Shown here piece by piece: positions 9,521-18,719 of a stretch of 64,000 bases of DNA. Both the position numbers and the translations under genes were made by a program. The stretch covers positions 1 through 64,000 of the forward strand of contig NZ_BJND01000021.1 in the NCBI RefSeq assembly GCF_006539505.1, read 5' to 3'. The notes beneath the pieces were generated by a model, which was not told where the DNA came from, did no database searches, and was given only the letters and a program-made list of their open reading frames with translations. Within the stretch, counting starts at the first letter, position 1, and the number at the start of each line of letters is the position of its first letter. The stretch comes from Streptomyces spinoverrucosus (GTDB lineage: Bacteria; Actinomycetota; Actinomycetes; Streptomycetales; Streptomycetaceae).

Positions 9521-9585
9521 CCTTTTGCCCGCGCAAAAGGACCGCGCGCTGCCATCCCCCGTGCGGGAGTGGCAGCGCGCGGTCC
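9521..9585. terminator. Bidirectional double hairpin terminator
   Basis: Two overlapping hairpins separate convergent genes. The first pairs CCTTTTGC (9521-9528) with GCAAAAGG (9533-9540). The second pairs a perfect 16-base arm at 9539-9554 with 9570-9585 around a 15-base loop. They share two G bases, so only one can form fully at a time. Located between marR and dctA, they probably end both transcripts. Confidence 0.8.
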
Positions 9586-9599
9586 CTTCCGAGCGTTGA

Positions 9600-10964
9600 T
9601 CAACCGACCTCGGCGGCAGGCTTCTTGCCGACCTGAACGGCCGTGACCTCGTCGTCGACCTCCGGCACGAACGCGATCTCCCCGTCCAGCACCTTCTTCG
9701 CCCGCACCGCATCCAGTGCCCCCTCCCAGCGGGACACCGCGAAGACGGCGACGCAGTTGCCGAGGAGGTTCGTGGCGACGCGCATCGAGTCCATGATGCG
9801 GTCCACGCCGAGCAGCAGGGCGACCGCTCCGGCGGGGATGGCCCCGAGGGACGCGGCCGTCGCGGACAGCGCGAGGAACGCGGAACCGGGCACACCGGCC
9901 ATGCCCTTGCTGGTCAGCATCAGCACCAGGACCACGGTGATCTGCTGACCGACACTCAGGTCCACGCCGACCGCCTGGGCGATGAACACCGTTCCGATGG
10001 AGAGATAGATCGAGGCGCCGTCGAGATTGAAGGAGTATCCGGTGGGCAGCACCAGGCCCACGGCGTCGTCTCGGCAGCCCGCCTGGCGCAGCTTCTGCAT
10101 CATGCGCGGCATGACGCTCTCGCTGGACGCGGTGCCGAGGGCGAGCAGCATCTCCTCGCGGGTGTAGCGGACGAACTTCCACAGGCTCAGCCCGGTGAGC
10201 GACTTCAGCGCGACGGCCAGCAGCACCAGGAACAGGGCGGCCACGGCGTAGCAGAGAATGATCAGCTTGGCGTACGTCTTGATCACACCGAGGCCGTAGT
10301 TGCCCACCAGGTGGACCATCGCGCCGAACACCGCGAGCGGAGCGAGGCGCATCACGAAGCCGACGACCGCGAAGACGACTTCCTGCGCCTGCTCGATCGC
10401 GGGGAGGATCGCGGGCACCTTCGTGTGGCCGAGGTGCAGCAGTGCGGCACCCACCAGACAGGCGAGGACGAGCACTTGGAGCAGGGAGTTCTCGGCGAAG
10501 GCGCCGACGAAACTCTGCGGCAGGGCGCCGAGGACGAACTCCGTCGTCGAGGGCAGCGAACCGCCCTCCGTCTTCTGGTCCACGGCCGAGGCGTCCAGTT
10601 GGGACGGGTCGACGTTCATGCCGGAGCCCGGGCCGACGACGTTGGCGGCGACGAGGCCGAGCAACAGTGCGGCGGTGGAGGCGACCTCGAACCAGATCAG
10701 GGCCTTGAGCCCGATCCGCCCGAAGGCCTTCAGATCACCGGCCTTGGCGATGCCGACGACGACCACACAGAACACGAGCGGTGCTATGACGGCCTTGATC
10801 AGGCGCACGAAACCGTCGCCGAGCGGCTGGAAAGCCGTGGCCGACTCCGGCCACAGCTTCCCGACGACGATGCCGAGCACGAGCGCGCAGGCGACCTGCG
10901 CGAAGAGAGAGGTACGCAGTATGCGTGCGACGCGTCGCGTCAGGGACGGTACGGACTGCGGCAC
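9600..10964 (-). CDS. DctA-type C4-dicarboxylate/cation symporter
   Basis: A roughly 454-residue membrane carrier of the DAACS family, which takes up succinate, fumarate, malate or aspartate with H+ or Na+. Markers are the serine-rich re-entrant loop TASSESVMPRMM, the LPTGYSFNLDGASIYLSIGT block and the later GMAGVPGSAFLAL and GVDRIMDSMRVATNLLGNCV, containing the conserved substrate-binding Asp and Asn. I chose the GTG at 10964 because AGGAG (10974-10970) gives normal spacing there; the GTG at 10970 overlaps that site. It appears monocistronic. No two-component regulator of the DctBD kind is adjacent. A glutamate carrier of the same family is possible. Confidence 0.88.
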   Translation of the reverse strand: MPQSVPSLTRRVARILRTSLFAQVACALVLGIVVGKLWPESATAFQPLGDGFVRLIKAVIAPLVFCVVVVGIAKAGDLKAFGRIGLKALIWFEVASTAALLLGLVAANVVGPGSGMNVDPSQLDASAVDQKTEGGSLPSTTEFVLGALPQSFVGAFAENSLLQVLVLACLVGAALLHLGHTKVPAILPAIEQAQEVVFAVVGFVMRLAPLAVFGAMVHLVGNYGLGVIKTYAKLIILCYAVAALFLVLLAVALKSLTGLSLWKFVRYTREEMLLALGTASSESVMPRMMQKLRQAGCRDDAVGLVLPTGYSFNLDGASIYLSIGTVFIAQAVGVDLSVGQQITVVLVLMLTSKGMAGVPGSAFLALSATAASLGAIPAGAVALLLGVDRIMDSMRVATNLLGNCVAVFAVSRWEGALDAVRAKKVLDGEIAFVPEVDDEVTAVQVGKKPAAEVG

Positions 10965-11139
10965 GGGCACTCCTGGGTGGGATCAATCGACTTGGGACAG
11001 CCGGTGGGGACTTCTCGGGTCACCAACTTCTGGGATACGGAAAGCAGCTTCCGTCGTTGATCACTCTCAGGGTGCCGTTGATCTCGCTTGCTACCTCCGT
11101 GTGACAGTCGTGTAAATCACGCGCCGCGCCCGGCCTCGC

Positions 11140-12780
11140 TCAACAGCGGTGCCGGTCCTCGGTGAGCACTCCCTGAACGGTCTGCAGCGAGTGATCATGG
11201 CAACCGGAGGATCCGTACAGCCGGTAGCGCTCACTCGTCGTGCCCACCGCGTGCCGCTGGTCGCGCGGGACGTTGATGGTGTAGGTGGCGTCACCCGTGT
11301 AGGTATCGTCGAGCCGCGACCAGGTGGTGCGGTGCCCGCCGCGCGTCTCGACGACGGTGGCCCGGTCGCCGAGGGTCAGCACCGTGCGCAGGCGGTCGGC
11401 CGCGCCGAGGGTGGTCGTGCCGTCCATCGTGTACGTCCGGTGGGCGCGCGTGGTCTTGGCCGGCCCGCGTCCGTCGACGGTGATCGTCTCGGAGTCCGTC
11501 CAGGTGGCGTCGAGCGCGTCCGTGGTCTCGCCGTCGGTCCAGCGGTGCACGGAGGAGTTGGTCAGGGAACGGCTGACGGTGGTCGTCACCCGGCCGTGTG
11601 AGGTGTCGACATATCCGGCGACGGTGAGCCGGTGCGCGCCCTCGGTGTCCACGCGGTGCTGCGAACCGGGCGTGAAGTTCGAGGAGTTGGCAAGGTCGCC
11701 GACGCGGTGAACGGTGAGTCCGCCGGTGACCCGGTCGCGTTTGTCGTCCTGCCAGACGAGGACGTTGACGGGCGTGCTCCAGCCGGGGCGTCCTTCGGGC
11801 AGGCCGACGACGGAGACCTCGACGCGGTGCGGGCGGCCGTCGTTGAGGAGACCGGCGAAGGGCGTCAGGTCGTATTCGATCGGCTTGATGTCGAAGGCGC
11901 GGGGGCCCGGGACGACGTACCAGAGGAAGGGATTGGACCAGCCGCCCGTCCACACGGTCGGGAACGGTGCGGCGATGCCCGCGAGTTGGCCGTCGACCTT
12001 GATCTGCACCTCGCGGTAGGGGCCGTTTTCGGCCTGGCAGGAGTACGGGGCGGAGCCGGGCACCGTCAGATACCAGTACTCCTCGCAGCCGCCGCCCGAG
12101 CCGGTGGCGTACACCTCGGCGATGATGCGTTCGGTGTTGCGCGGGGTGGTGAGGGTGGTTCCGTCGGTGAGGGTGAGGATGCGGTCTGGGGTGTCGGCGG
12201 GGGGCGTGTGCACTCCGGCTGTTCGCTTTTCGGCCGTGTAGAAGGTGAGGGTGACCTTGACGTCGATGATGCCGGTGTAGGTGTTGTCGACGACGTTGCC
12301 GATGAGCATCTCGACGGGCTGTGCGGAGCGCAGGGTGGGGCTGTAGCGCGTGATGTCCTTCTCGACCGACCACTCGATGCCGTCGGGCGACGGCTGCGGT
12401 GTCGACGTACGGAAGATCTCGACGCCGCCGACGTGCAGGTAGCCCAGACGGTCGTACTGCCGTCCCTTGACCTTGCCGTCGAGCCGCAGCACGACCTTGC
12501 TCCAGCGGACGCCGCACTCCTTCGGCGGGGAGTACGTCCCCCGGTACGGCGTGAAGTCCCGGAACTGTGCCTCGGCCACCGTGACCTCGCACGATTTGGT
12601 GTCCGGACTGGTGACGGGCGGGGCGGCGGTGACCGGGTCGTGCCAGTCGGTGCCGAACTCCGCGGGAATGTCGGCGGCTTGCGCGGGGACACCGGCGGCT
12701 TGTGCGGGGTTCGCGCCGAGGAGGGTGCTCGCCAGGAGGATCGCTCCGGTGAGCATGGACATGATGATCCGACGTGTCAT
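11140..12780 (-). CDS. Secreted PNGase A-like peptide N-glycosidase
   Basis: A 546-residue exported protein. Residues 1-28 are a Sec signal peptide (basic start, hydrophobic core, ending in ANPAQA-A). The mature part matches the peptide-N4-(N-acetylglucosaminyl)asparagine amidase A family: ECGVRWSKVVLRLDGKVKGR, LGYLHVGGVEIFRTSTPQPS, WSVEKDITRYSPTLRS and NVVDNTYTGIIDVKVTLTFY, in the order expected for the paired beta-sandwich domains. Such enzymes release N-glycans from glycoproteins and are best known from plants and fungi; in a soil saprophyte the likely targets are plant or fungal glycoproteins. The ATG at 12780 is the best signal-peptide start, though ATGs six and eight codons later also fit. 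The long frame further upstream is antisense to the ABC gene and is not part of it. Confidence 0.75.
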   Translation of the reverse strand: MTRRIIMSMLTGAILLASTLLGANPAQAAGVPAQAADIPAEFGTDWHDPVTAAPPVTSPDTKSCEVTVAEAQFRDFTPYRGTYSPPKECGVRWSKVVLRLDGKVKGRQYDRLGYLHVGGVEIFRTSTPQPSPDGIEWSVEKDITRYSPTLRSAQPVEMLIGNVVDNTYTGIIDVKVTLTFYTAEKRTAGVHTPPADTPDRILTLTDGTTLTTPRNTERIIAEVYATGSGGGCEEYWYLTVPGSAPYSCQAENGPYREVQIKVDGQLAGIAAPFPTVWTGGWSNPFLWYVVPGPRAFDIKPIEYDLTPFAGLLNDGRPHRVEVSVVGLPEGRPGWSTPVNVLVWQDDKRDRVTGGLTVHRVGDLANSSNFTPGSQHRVDTEGAHRLTVAGYVDTSHGRVTTTVSRSLTNSSVHRWTDGETTDALDATWTDSETITVDGRGPAKTTRAHRTYTMDGTTTLGAADRLRTVLTLGDRATVVETRGGHRTTWSRLDDTYTGDATYTINVPRDQRHAVGTTSERYRLYGSSGCHDHSLQTVQGVLTEDRHRC

Positions 12781-13029
12781 GACCGGTGTTCTACGGCGAG
12801 TTGGGCGGGCCCGCAATGAGGCCTCCGAGGCAGGGGCCGCGCACGGTGGGCCGGGCGGTAGCCGGTTCTGTGCGGCGTGACGGAAAACCGGTTGCTTCGG
12901 ACCACGCTGTGGCGCGAGCCTTTCACGGCTTGTCACCGACATGCGCGATCCGCCGAGCTTCGACTCGGCACCGTCTCTGTCCCCCTTCCGCCCCTCCCTT
13001 CCACCCCTGACACGAGCCACTGGGACGTC

Positions 13030-14934
13030 ATGCAGATTCAACACCTTCCGTATCCCGACCCTGGTGTGCCGGACGCGCGTTCGGGGCCGCGATTCCTGTG
13101 GTGGCTGGGCCGGAACCAGTTGCGTGGTCAGCTGGTCTCGCTGGCCTGGGGGCTGCTGCACTTCGGGTCGGTCTCCACGCTGCCCTTCTGCGTCGGCTTC
13201 GCCGTCCAGGCCGTGGTCGAACGCTCCGGTGCGCGCCTCGCCCTCGCCGGCGGGCTGATGGCCCTGGCGTGCGTCGGCAACGCCGTCGGCGACACCTTCC
13301 TGCACCGGGCCGCCGTCACCAACTGGATCACGGCGGCTGCCCGGGTTCAGCAACTCCTGGCCCGCAAGGCCACACAGCTGGGCTCCGCGCTGACCCGGCG
13401 GGTCGCGGCGGGCGAGGTCGTGGCCGTCTCCACGGGGGACGTCGAGAAGATCGGCTGGTTCGTGGAGGCCGTGTCCCGCTTCACCGCGGCCGCCGTCACG
13501 ATCGTGCTGGTCTGCATCGGCCTGGTCGTCTACCAGCCGGCCCTCGGCGTCGTCGTCGCCGTAGGCCTGCCCGTGCTGGCGGTGGCGGTACTCCCGCTGC
13601 TCCCCCGCGCGACCCGGCGGGCCGACTTCCAGCGCGAGAAGGCGGGATACGCCACCGAGCTCGCCTCGGACACCGTCGCCGGGCTGCGCGTCCTGCGCGG
13701 CATCGGCGGAGAGGAACTGTTCCTCGCCCGCTACCGCCGCGCCTCCCAGGAGGTCCGTCACGCGGCCGTGCGCAGCGCCCGTATGTGGTCGCTGATCTCG
13801 GCGATCCAGGTACTGCTGCCCGGCCTGCTGCTGATCGCGGTCGTCTGGTACGGCGTGCAGCTGGCCCGGCAGGGCCGGATCACCGTCGGCGAACTCGTCA
13901 CCGTGTACAGCTCGGTCATGATCCTCACCTATCCGCTGCGGCATTTCGAAGAGATCGCGATGGCCTACTCCTTCTCCCGACCCTCGGCCAAACGGGCGGC
14001 GCGGGTGCTGTCTCTGGAGCGGTTTATGGATGCCGAGGGGGCGGATGGGGGCTCCCTCGGGGGCGCGGGTGAGGACGCACGCGCGGGTTCGCGTGAGGCC
14101 ACGCACGCGGGTTCGCGAGAGGCCACGCGCGTGGGCGAACTGCCCTCCGGGGATCTGTACGACCCGGCCACCGGCCTGCTCGCGCCGTCCGGGCGGCTCA
14201 CCGCCGTGGTGTGCGGCGACCCGGACGCGGCCGGGCGGCTGGCCGAGCGTCTCGGCGGGCATCCGTCGGAGAAGGGGACGTCGGTGCTGCTCGGCGGCGT
14301 TCCGCTCGACGAACTGCCCCTCGACCGCGCGCGGGCGGCCGTCCTCGTCCAGGACAAGGACCCGGTGCTGCTGTCGGGCTCCCTGCGCGAACTGCTCGAT
14401 GTCCCCGCGTCCGGAAAGGTCCGTGCGGAGGCGGCGCTGGCGGCCGCGCAGTGCGAGGACGTGCTGGCGGCGCTCGTGCAGGGCTCGCTCGATGCCGACG
14501 ACCCGATGGACGCCCGGATCACCGAACGCGGCCGCTCCCTCTCGGGCGGCCAGCGCCAGCGGCTCGCCCTCGCCCGGTCACTGATCACCGACCCGGAGGT
14601 GCTCGTCCTGGACGAACCGACCTCCGCCGTCGACTCCCACACCGAGGCGCGGATCGCGGAAGGCCTGCGCGAGCTGCGGGCCGGGCGCACGACGGTCGTG
14701 TTCACGTCCTCGCCGCTGCTGCTGGACCGGGCGGACCGGGTGGTGCTGGTGCACGAGGGCGAGGTGGCGGCGGTCGGCGTGCACCGGGAGCTGGTGCACA
14801 AGGAGCCCCGGTACCGGGCCGTGGTGACCCGCGAGACCGAGGAGGAGGCCGCCCTGAGCGGCGTACTCAACGAGTTCGACGTAGACGAACTCGACGAACT
14901 GGACGAACTGGACGAGATCGAGGAGACCGCATGA
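13030..14934 (+). CDS. ABC exporter subunit with degenerate Walker A
   Basis: A 634-residue half-transporter, membrane domain about 20-330 then an ATPase domain. The nucleotide-binding P-loop is ruined: VVCGDPDAAGR (about residue 393) replaces GxxGxGKS, so the key Lys and Ser are gone. The signature LSGGQ (about 504) and Walker B LVLDEPTSAVD are intact, but the switch histidine is replaced (VFTSSPLLL). Insertions include a 24-bp tandem repeat coding AGSREATH/AGSREATR between the domains and an acidic LDELDELDE tail. Its stop overlaps the start of the next ABC gene (ATGA), which has the complementary defect, so the two form a heterodimer with one working ATP site. The ATG at 13030 fits the family start; the frame continues upstream without support. 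Confidence 0.85.
   Translation: MQIQHLPYPDPGVPDARSGPRFLWWLGRNQLRGQLVSLAWGLLHFGSVSTLPFCVGFAVQAVVERSGARLALAGGLMALACVGNAVGDTFLHRAAVTNWITAAARVQQLLARKATQLGSALTRRVAAGEVVAVSTGDVEKIGWFVEAVSRFTAAAVTIVLVCIGLVVYQPALGVVVAVGLPVLAVAVLPLLPRATRRADFQREKAGYATELASDTVAGLRVLRGIGGEELFLARYRRASQEVRHAAVRSARMWSLISAIQVLLPGLLLIAVVWYGVQLARQGRITVGELVTVYSSVMILTYPLRHFEEIAMAYSFSRPSAKRAARVLSLERFMDAEGADGGSLGGAGEDARAGSREATHAGSREATRVGELPSGDLYDPATGLLAPSGRLTAVVCGDPDAAGRLAERLGGHPSEKGTSVLLGGVPLDELPLDRARAAVLVQDKDPVLLSGSLRELLDVPASGKVRAEAALAAAQCEDVLAALVQGSLDADDPMDARITERGRSLSGGQRQRLALARSLITDPEVLVLDEPTSAVDSHTEARIAEGLRELRAGRTTVVFTSSPLLLDRADRVVLVHEGEVAAVGVHRELVHKEPRYRAVVTRETEEEAALSGVLNEFDVDELDELDELDEIEETA
14082..14127 (+). repeat. 24-bp coding tandem repeat in the ABC linker
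   Basis: Two 22-base units (14082-14103 and 14106-14127), differing at one base, are arranged on a 24-base period and preserve the reading frame. They encode two copies of an AGSREAT segment in the linker between membrane and ATPase domains. A weaker third unit precedes them. Such in-frame repeats arise by replication slippage and vary between strains. Confidence 0.7.
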
Positions 14935-16712
14935 TCGGCGTGGCGCCACCGGCCTACGACCCGGCGGCCCCGACGACGGCGCACACGCTGCCCGTCGGCG
15001 CGCCCGCGACCGTACGCGCCTACGTGGCCGAACTGTTCCGCCGGCACCGCCGGGCCTTCCTGCTCCTCATCGCCGTCAACACGGTCGCCGTGGTCTCCTC
15101 CATGGCGGGCCCCTATCTGCTGGGCGGTCTCGTCGAGCGGGTGTCGGACGGGGCGCGTGAGCTGCATCTGGGCGTCACGGTGGCGTTCTTCCTGCTCGCG
15201 CTGGCCGTGCAGGCCGTCTTCGTGCGCGAGGTGCGGCTGCGCGGCGCGATACTCGGCGAGCGGATGCTGGCCGATCTGCGCGAGGACTTCCTCGTGCGCT
15301 CGGTCGGGCTGCCGCCCGGTGTCCTGGAGCGGGCCGGGACCGGCGATCTGCTGTCCCGGATCACCACCGACATCGACCGGCTCGCCAACGCCATGCGCGA
15401 GGCGGTGCCCCAGCTGGCCATCGGTGTGGTGTGGGTGGCTCTGCTGCTCGGCGGCCTCGTCGTCACGGCACCGCCGCTGGCGGCCGCCGTGCTGCTCGCC
15501 CTGCCGCTGCTGGTGGTCGGCTGCCGCTGGTACTTCCGGCGGGCGCCGGCCGCCTACCGCTCGGAGTCCGCCGGGTACGCCGCCGTGGCCGCCGCGCTCG
15601 CCGAGACCGTGGACGCCGGGCGCACCGTCGAGGCACACCGGCTCGGCGCGCGCCGGGTGGAGCTGTCCGAGCGGCGGATCAAGGAGTGGACGGCCTGGGA
15701 GCGCTACACGCTCTGGCTGCGGTCGGTGCTGTTCCCGGTCATCAACGTCACGCATGTGACCGTGCTCGCCTCCGTCCTGATGGTCGGCGGGGTGTTCGTG
15801 CTCCAGGGCTGGCTCGGGGTCGGCCAACTGACCACGGGTGCGCTGATCGCGCAGATGCTGGTCGATCCGGTCGGTCTGATCCTGCGCTGGTACGACGAGC
15901 TGCAGGTGGCCCAGGTGTCGCTGGCCCGGCTCGTCGGGGTCCGGGACATCGAACCGGACGCCGGGGACCCGGCGACGGCGCCCGACGGACGGGACGTGCA
16001 CGCCGACCGCGTGCACTTCGGCTACGTCGAGGGCGTCGACGTGCTGCGCCGGGTGTCGCTGGAGGTCGCCCCCGGCACCCGGCTGGCGCTGGTGGGCCCC
16101 TCCGGCGCGGGCAAGTCCACGCTGGGACGGCTGCTCGCCGGGATCTACGCCCCACGAGAGGGCCGGATCACCCTCGGCGGCGCGGAACTGTCCCGTATGC
16201 CCGCGGAGCGCGTCCGCTCGCATGTGGCCTTGGTCAACCAGGAGCACCACGTCTTCGTCGGCTCCCTGCGCGACAACCTGCTGCTCGCACGACCCGACGC
16301 CGTCGACGCCGAGCTGTGGGCGGCGCTCGGCGCGGTCGACGCGGACGGGTGGGCGCGTGCCCTGGAAGAGGGGCTGGACACCGACGTCGGCTCGGGCGGG
16401 CTGGCGCTCACCCCGGCACAGGCCCAGCAGATCGCGCTGGCCCGGCTGGTACTGGCCGACCCGCACACGCTGGTCCTGGACGAGGCGACGTCCCTTCTCG
16501 ACCCGCGCGCGGCACGCCACCTGGAGCGCTCCCTGGCCCGTGTCCTGGACGGCCGCACCGTCGTCGCCATCGCCCACCGCCTCCACACCGCCCATGACGC
16601 GGACGTCATCGCCGTAGTCGAGAACGGCCGCATCAGCGAGCTGGGCAGCCATGGGGAGCTGGTCGCGGCGGACGGGGCGTACGCGGCGTTGTGGAGGTCG
16701 TGGCACGGGTAA
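14931..16712 (+). CDS. ABC exporter subunit with degenerate signature motif
   Basis: A 593-residue partner of the preceding gene, translationally coupled by an ATGA overlap. Membrane domain about 25-330, ATPase domain after. Walker A GPSGAGKST (about 389), Walker B LVLDEATSLLD and switch histidine AIAHRLHT are intact, but the signature is LTPAQ instead of LSGGQ. In an ABC sandwich each ATP lies between Walker A of one subunit and the signature of the other. Here this Walker A pairs with the partner's intact LSGGQ to make one catalytic site, while the two degenerate motifs pair to make a non-hydrolytic site. The substrate is unknown; no peptide or lantibiotic gene is adjacent. Confidence 0.87.
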   Translation: MIGVAPPAYDPAAPTTAHTLPVGAPATVRAYVAELFRRHRRAFLLLIAVNTVAVVSSMAGPYLLGGLVERVSDGARELHLGVTVAFFLLALAVQAVFVREVRLRGAILGERMLADLREDFLVRSVGLPPGVLERAGTGDLLSRITTDIDRLANAMREAVPQLAIGVVWVALLLGGLVVTAPPLAAAVLLALPLLVVGCRWYFRRAPAAYRSESAGYAAVAAALAETVDAGRTVEAHRLGARRVELSERRIKEWTAWERYTLWLRSVLFPVINVTHVTVLASVLMVGGVFVLQGWLGVGQLTTGALIAQMLVDPVGLILRWYDELQVAQVSLARLVGVRDIEPDAGDPATAPDGRDVHADRVHFGYVEGVDVLRRVSLEVAPGTRLALVGPSGAGKSTLGRLLAGIYAPREGRITLGGAELSRMPAERVRSHVALVNQEHHVFVGSLRDNLLLARPDAVDAELWAALGAVDADGWARALEEGLDTDVGSGGLALTPAQAQQIALARLVLADPHTLVLDEATSLLDPRAARHLERSLARVLDGRTVVAIAHRLHTAHDADVIAVVENGRISELGSHGELVAADGAYAALWRSWHG

Positions 16713-16970
16713 GGGGTGACGGGACGTGGCGTGCGGGCCCTCGGCTGACAGCCCTGGGCCTGCCCCCGCAACCCCGGTTGCCCGTCCCATGACGGCGCCC
16801 GTGCCGTTGCGCGGGAGCGAACAGGGGTGGAAGTCTGGAAAGCGGCGCAGGCTCGGGGAGCGCCCGCGAAGTACGCGGGACCTCGTTGGGCGCAGTCTGT
16901 GTCCCCGGCACGGGCGGCGCGCCGCCGTTCGTGGCGGGAACGGCCCCGTCCGCACCACCTGGAGGTACCC

Positions 16971-17441
16971 GTGAACAGCGCCGACGGATGGGGAGACGAC
17001 GTCTATCAGCCCGACGGATCCGAGCAGCGGGAGGACACGGGGCTGCTCGACGGGGAGGACACCCTTGAGAACGACGGTGTCACCGACCCCCTGGACCGGG
17101 GTTGGTCCCCTCCGGAGCGGCCGTGGGCGGTGGAGCACACCGGTGTGACGGCGGCCGAGCGGGTACAGGGCGAGACCCTGGACCAGCGGCTGGCCGAGGA
17201 ACTGCCCGAGCTGCCCGTACCCGACGGAGACGGCATCGGCGACAGCGACGGCACCGACGGGGAACTCCTGGACAACGAGGTCGGCGCCGTGCGTTCCGGG
17301 CGGCTCGTCGCTCCGGACGAGGGAGCGCACGAGGACGACGAGGCCGCGCTGATCGCGACCGACGTCGGCATCGACGGCGCTGCCGCCTCCGCCGAGGAGG
17401 CCGCGATCCACATCATCGACGAGGACGCCCTCTCCGGTTGA
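16971..17441 (+). CDS. DUF5709 family protein
   Basis: A 156-residue, strongly acidic protein without membrane segments. It matches the actinobacterial DUF5709 pattern: a DVYQPDGS start, LDGEDTLENDGVTDPLDRGW, SPPERPWAV, then ETLDQRLAEELPE and an ending with AAIHIIDED. Function is unknown. The GTG at 16971 has an excellent GGAGG ribosome site. The rpmE2 gene follows 51 bases downstream on the same strand, so they may share a transcript. Confidence 0.75.
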   Translation: MNSADGWGDDVYQPDGSEQREDTGLLDGEDTLENDGVTDPLDRGWSPPERPWAVEHTGVTAAERVQGETLDQRLAEELPELPVPDGDGIGDSDGTDGELLDNEVGAVRSGRLVAPDEGAHEDDEAALIATDVGIDGAAASAEEAAIHIIDEDALSG

Positions 17442-17492
17442 CCCCGGCCCCGCCCGTCCGTCGCCCCCGCCCCCGCCGCACCAGGAGCAGCC

Positions 17493-17756
17493 ATGCAGCA
17501 GGACAAGCACCCCGACTACCACCCCGTCGTCTTCCGGGACCGCGCCGCCGGCTACGCCTTCCTGACCCGGTCCACCGCCACCAGCGACCAGACCATCGAG
17601 TGGGACGACGGCGAGACCTACCCCGTCGTGGACGTCGAGATCTCCTCGGAGAGCCACCCCTTCTACACCGGCAAGGCCCGCACGGTGGACACCGAGGGCC
17701 GCATCGCCCGCTTCGAACGCCGATACGGAGAGGGCATGCGCCAAGGCTCCGACTGA
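17493..17756 (+). CDS. rpmE2: 50S ribosomal protein L31, type B
   Basis: An 87-residue L31. The sequence [20 protein letters not shown], the later [18 protein letters not shown] and RFERRYGEG are diagnostic. It lacks the CxxC zinc ribbon of type A L31, so it is the zinc-free paralogue that replaces L31 type A under zinc starvation in many actinobacteria, where it is often under Zur control. I see no AT-rich Zur-box-like palindrome upstream, either here or before the DUF5709 gene. A ribosome site CAGGAG precedes the ATG. Confidence 0.92.
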   Translation: MQQDKHPDYHPVVFRDRAAGYAFLTRSTATSDQTIEWDDGETYPVVDVEISSESHPFYTGKARTVDTEGRIARFERRYGEGMRQGSD

Positions 17757-17779
17757 TGCCGTGAGCGCCGGGCGGTGCC

Positions 17780-18574
17780 TCAGATCACGTTGAGTGCCGC
17801 CGCGCAGCCCACTCCACCGAGCACCATGAACGCCGGCATCAGCACCTTGAGCTCCACCCAGCTGCCCGCCCGGAACCGCATGGGCTTCGGCGGCCCGATC
17901 GGGTACCAGCGCTTGCGGCCGACCGGAATCGGCCACAGTATCGGGCAGCCCGAGACGGTGAGCGCGTCCCCGATGTCGTGCACCAGCGCGCCGAGAACGA
18001 TCGGCAGCCCCAGCCACAGGTACTCCTGGCCCGGCGCCGTGAACAGCCAGTCCGCCCCGTTGCCCGGCTGGTCCAGGACACCGGCGAGGATCCAGGCGCT
18101 CGTCGCGGCCAGCAGCCACACCAGGACGTCGGCGCTGGTACCGCGGGTCGCCCGCCACAGCAGGCCCTCGATAGCCAGCACCAGGTGGACGAAGAGGATC
18201 GCCAGCACTGCCCAGCGCCCGCCAGTGATCGCCAGCACCGAGGTGCCCGCGCCGATCAGGACCGCCCACAGCCAGGTGTGCGTGAGCGTGCGGTGCCCGC
18301 CGGAGCGACGCGGGTCGCCCTGCTTCTTCGTGGCCTTGTAGACGGCGTACGAAAGCTTGTCGACGATCTCGCAGAGCCAGCGCGACAGCGGTCCGAAGGC
18401 GCGCGAGATGGTGGCGGCCTTGTGGTCGAGGTCCGGGGCGAGCGCGGCGCCGGCGCAGATCAGCGCGCCGGACAGCAGAACCGGCCAGGGCATCCCATGC
18501 CCTGCCGCGGTGGCGGCGGCTCCGACGCCGAGCCAGGCCGCGGCGCCCGAGAGAGAGTGTGCTGGTCCCATCAT
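17780..18574 (-). CDS. YdjM-like metal-dependent membrane hydrolase (DUF457)
   Basis: A 264-residue integral membrane protein. It opens MMGPAHSLSGAAAWLG, followed by APDLDHKAATISRAFGPLSR and GGHRTLTHTWLWA. These histidine- and aspartate-rich blocks define the YdjM/LexA-binding-membrane-protein family, annotated as metal-dependent hydrolases because of the HxxxD/PDLDHK ligands. At least six hydrophobic segments follow. Its biochemical role is not established. The ATG at 18574 is preferred because the family starts with the xxPAHxL segment; upstream in-frame codons overlap the promoter shared with the divergent helicase. Confidence 0.75.
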   Translation of the reverse strand: MMGPAHSLSGAAAWLGVGAAATAAGHGMPWPVLLSGALICAGAALAPDLDHKAATISRAFGPLSRWLCEIVDKLSYAVYKATKKQGDPRRSGGHRTLTHTWLWAVLIGAGTSVLAITGGRWAVLAILFVHLVLAIEGLLWRATRGTSADVLVWLLAATSAWILAGVLDQPGNGADWLFTAPGQEYLWLGLPIVLGALVHDIGDALTVSGCPILWPIPVGRKRWYPIGPPKPMRFRAGSWVELKVLMPAFMVLGGVGCAAALNVI

Positions 18575-18719
18575 TGCCGCTGCCCGCCCCATTCCTCGTG
18601 CGCCGCTGTCCAGTTGACTTGGTGCGCTGACATCGTGTCGGCGACACAGCGTAGCGTTCACGATCTTCGTGCGGACATCCGATTCCCGCATCGGCCCGGA
18701 GGCCAGGCAAGATGGGGGC

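Noticed and set aside
12781..14262. Upstream extension of the PNGase A-like gene
   Set aside because: The extension is antisense to the ABC gene and lacks protein-like composition; the signal peptide fixes the start at or near 12780.
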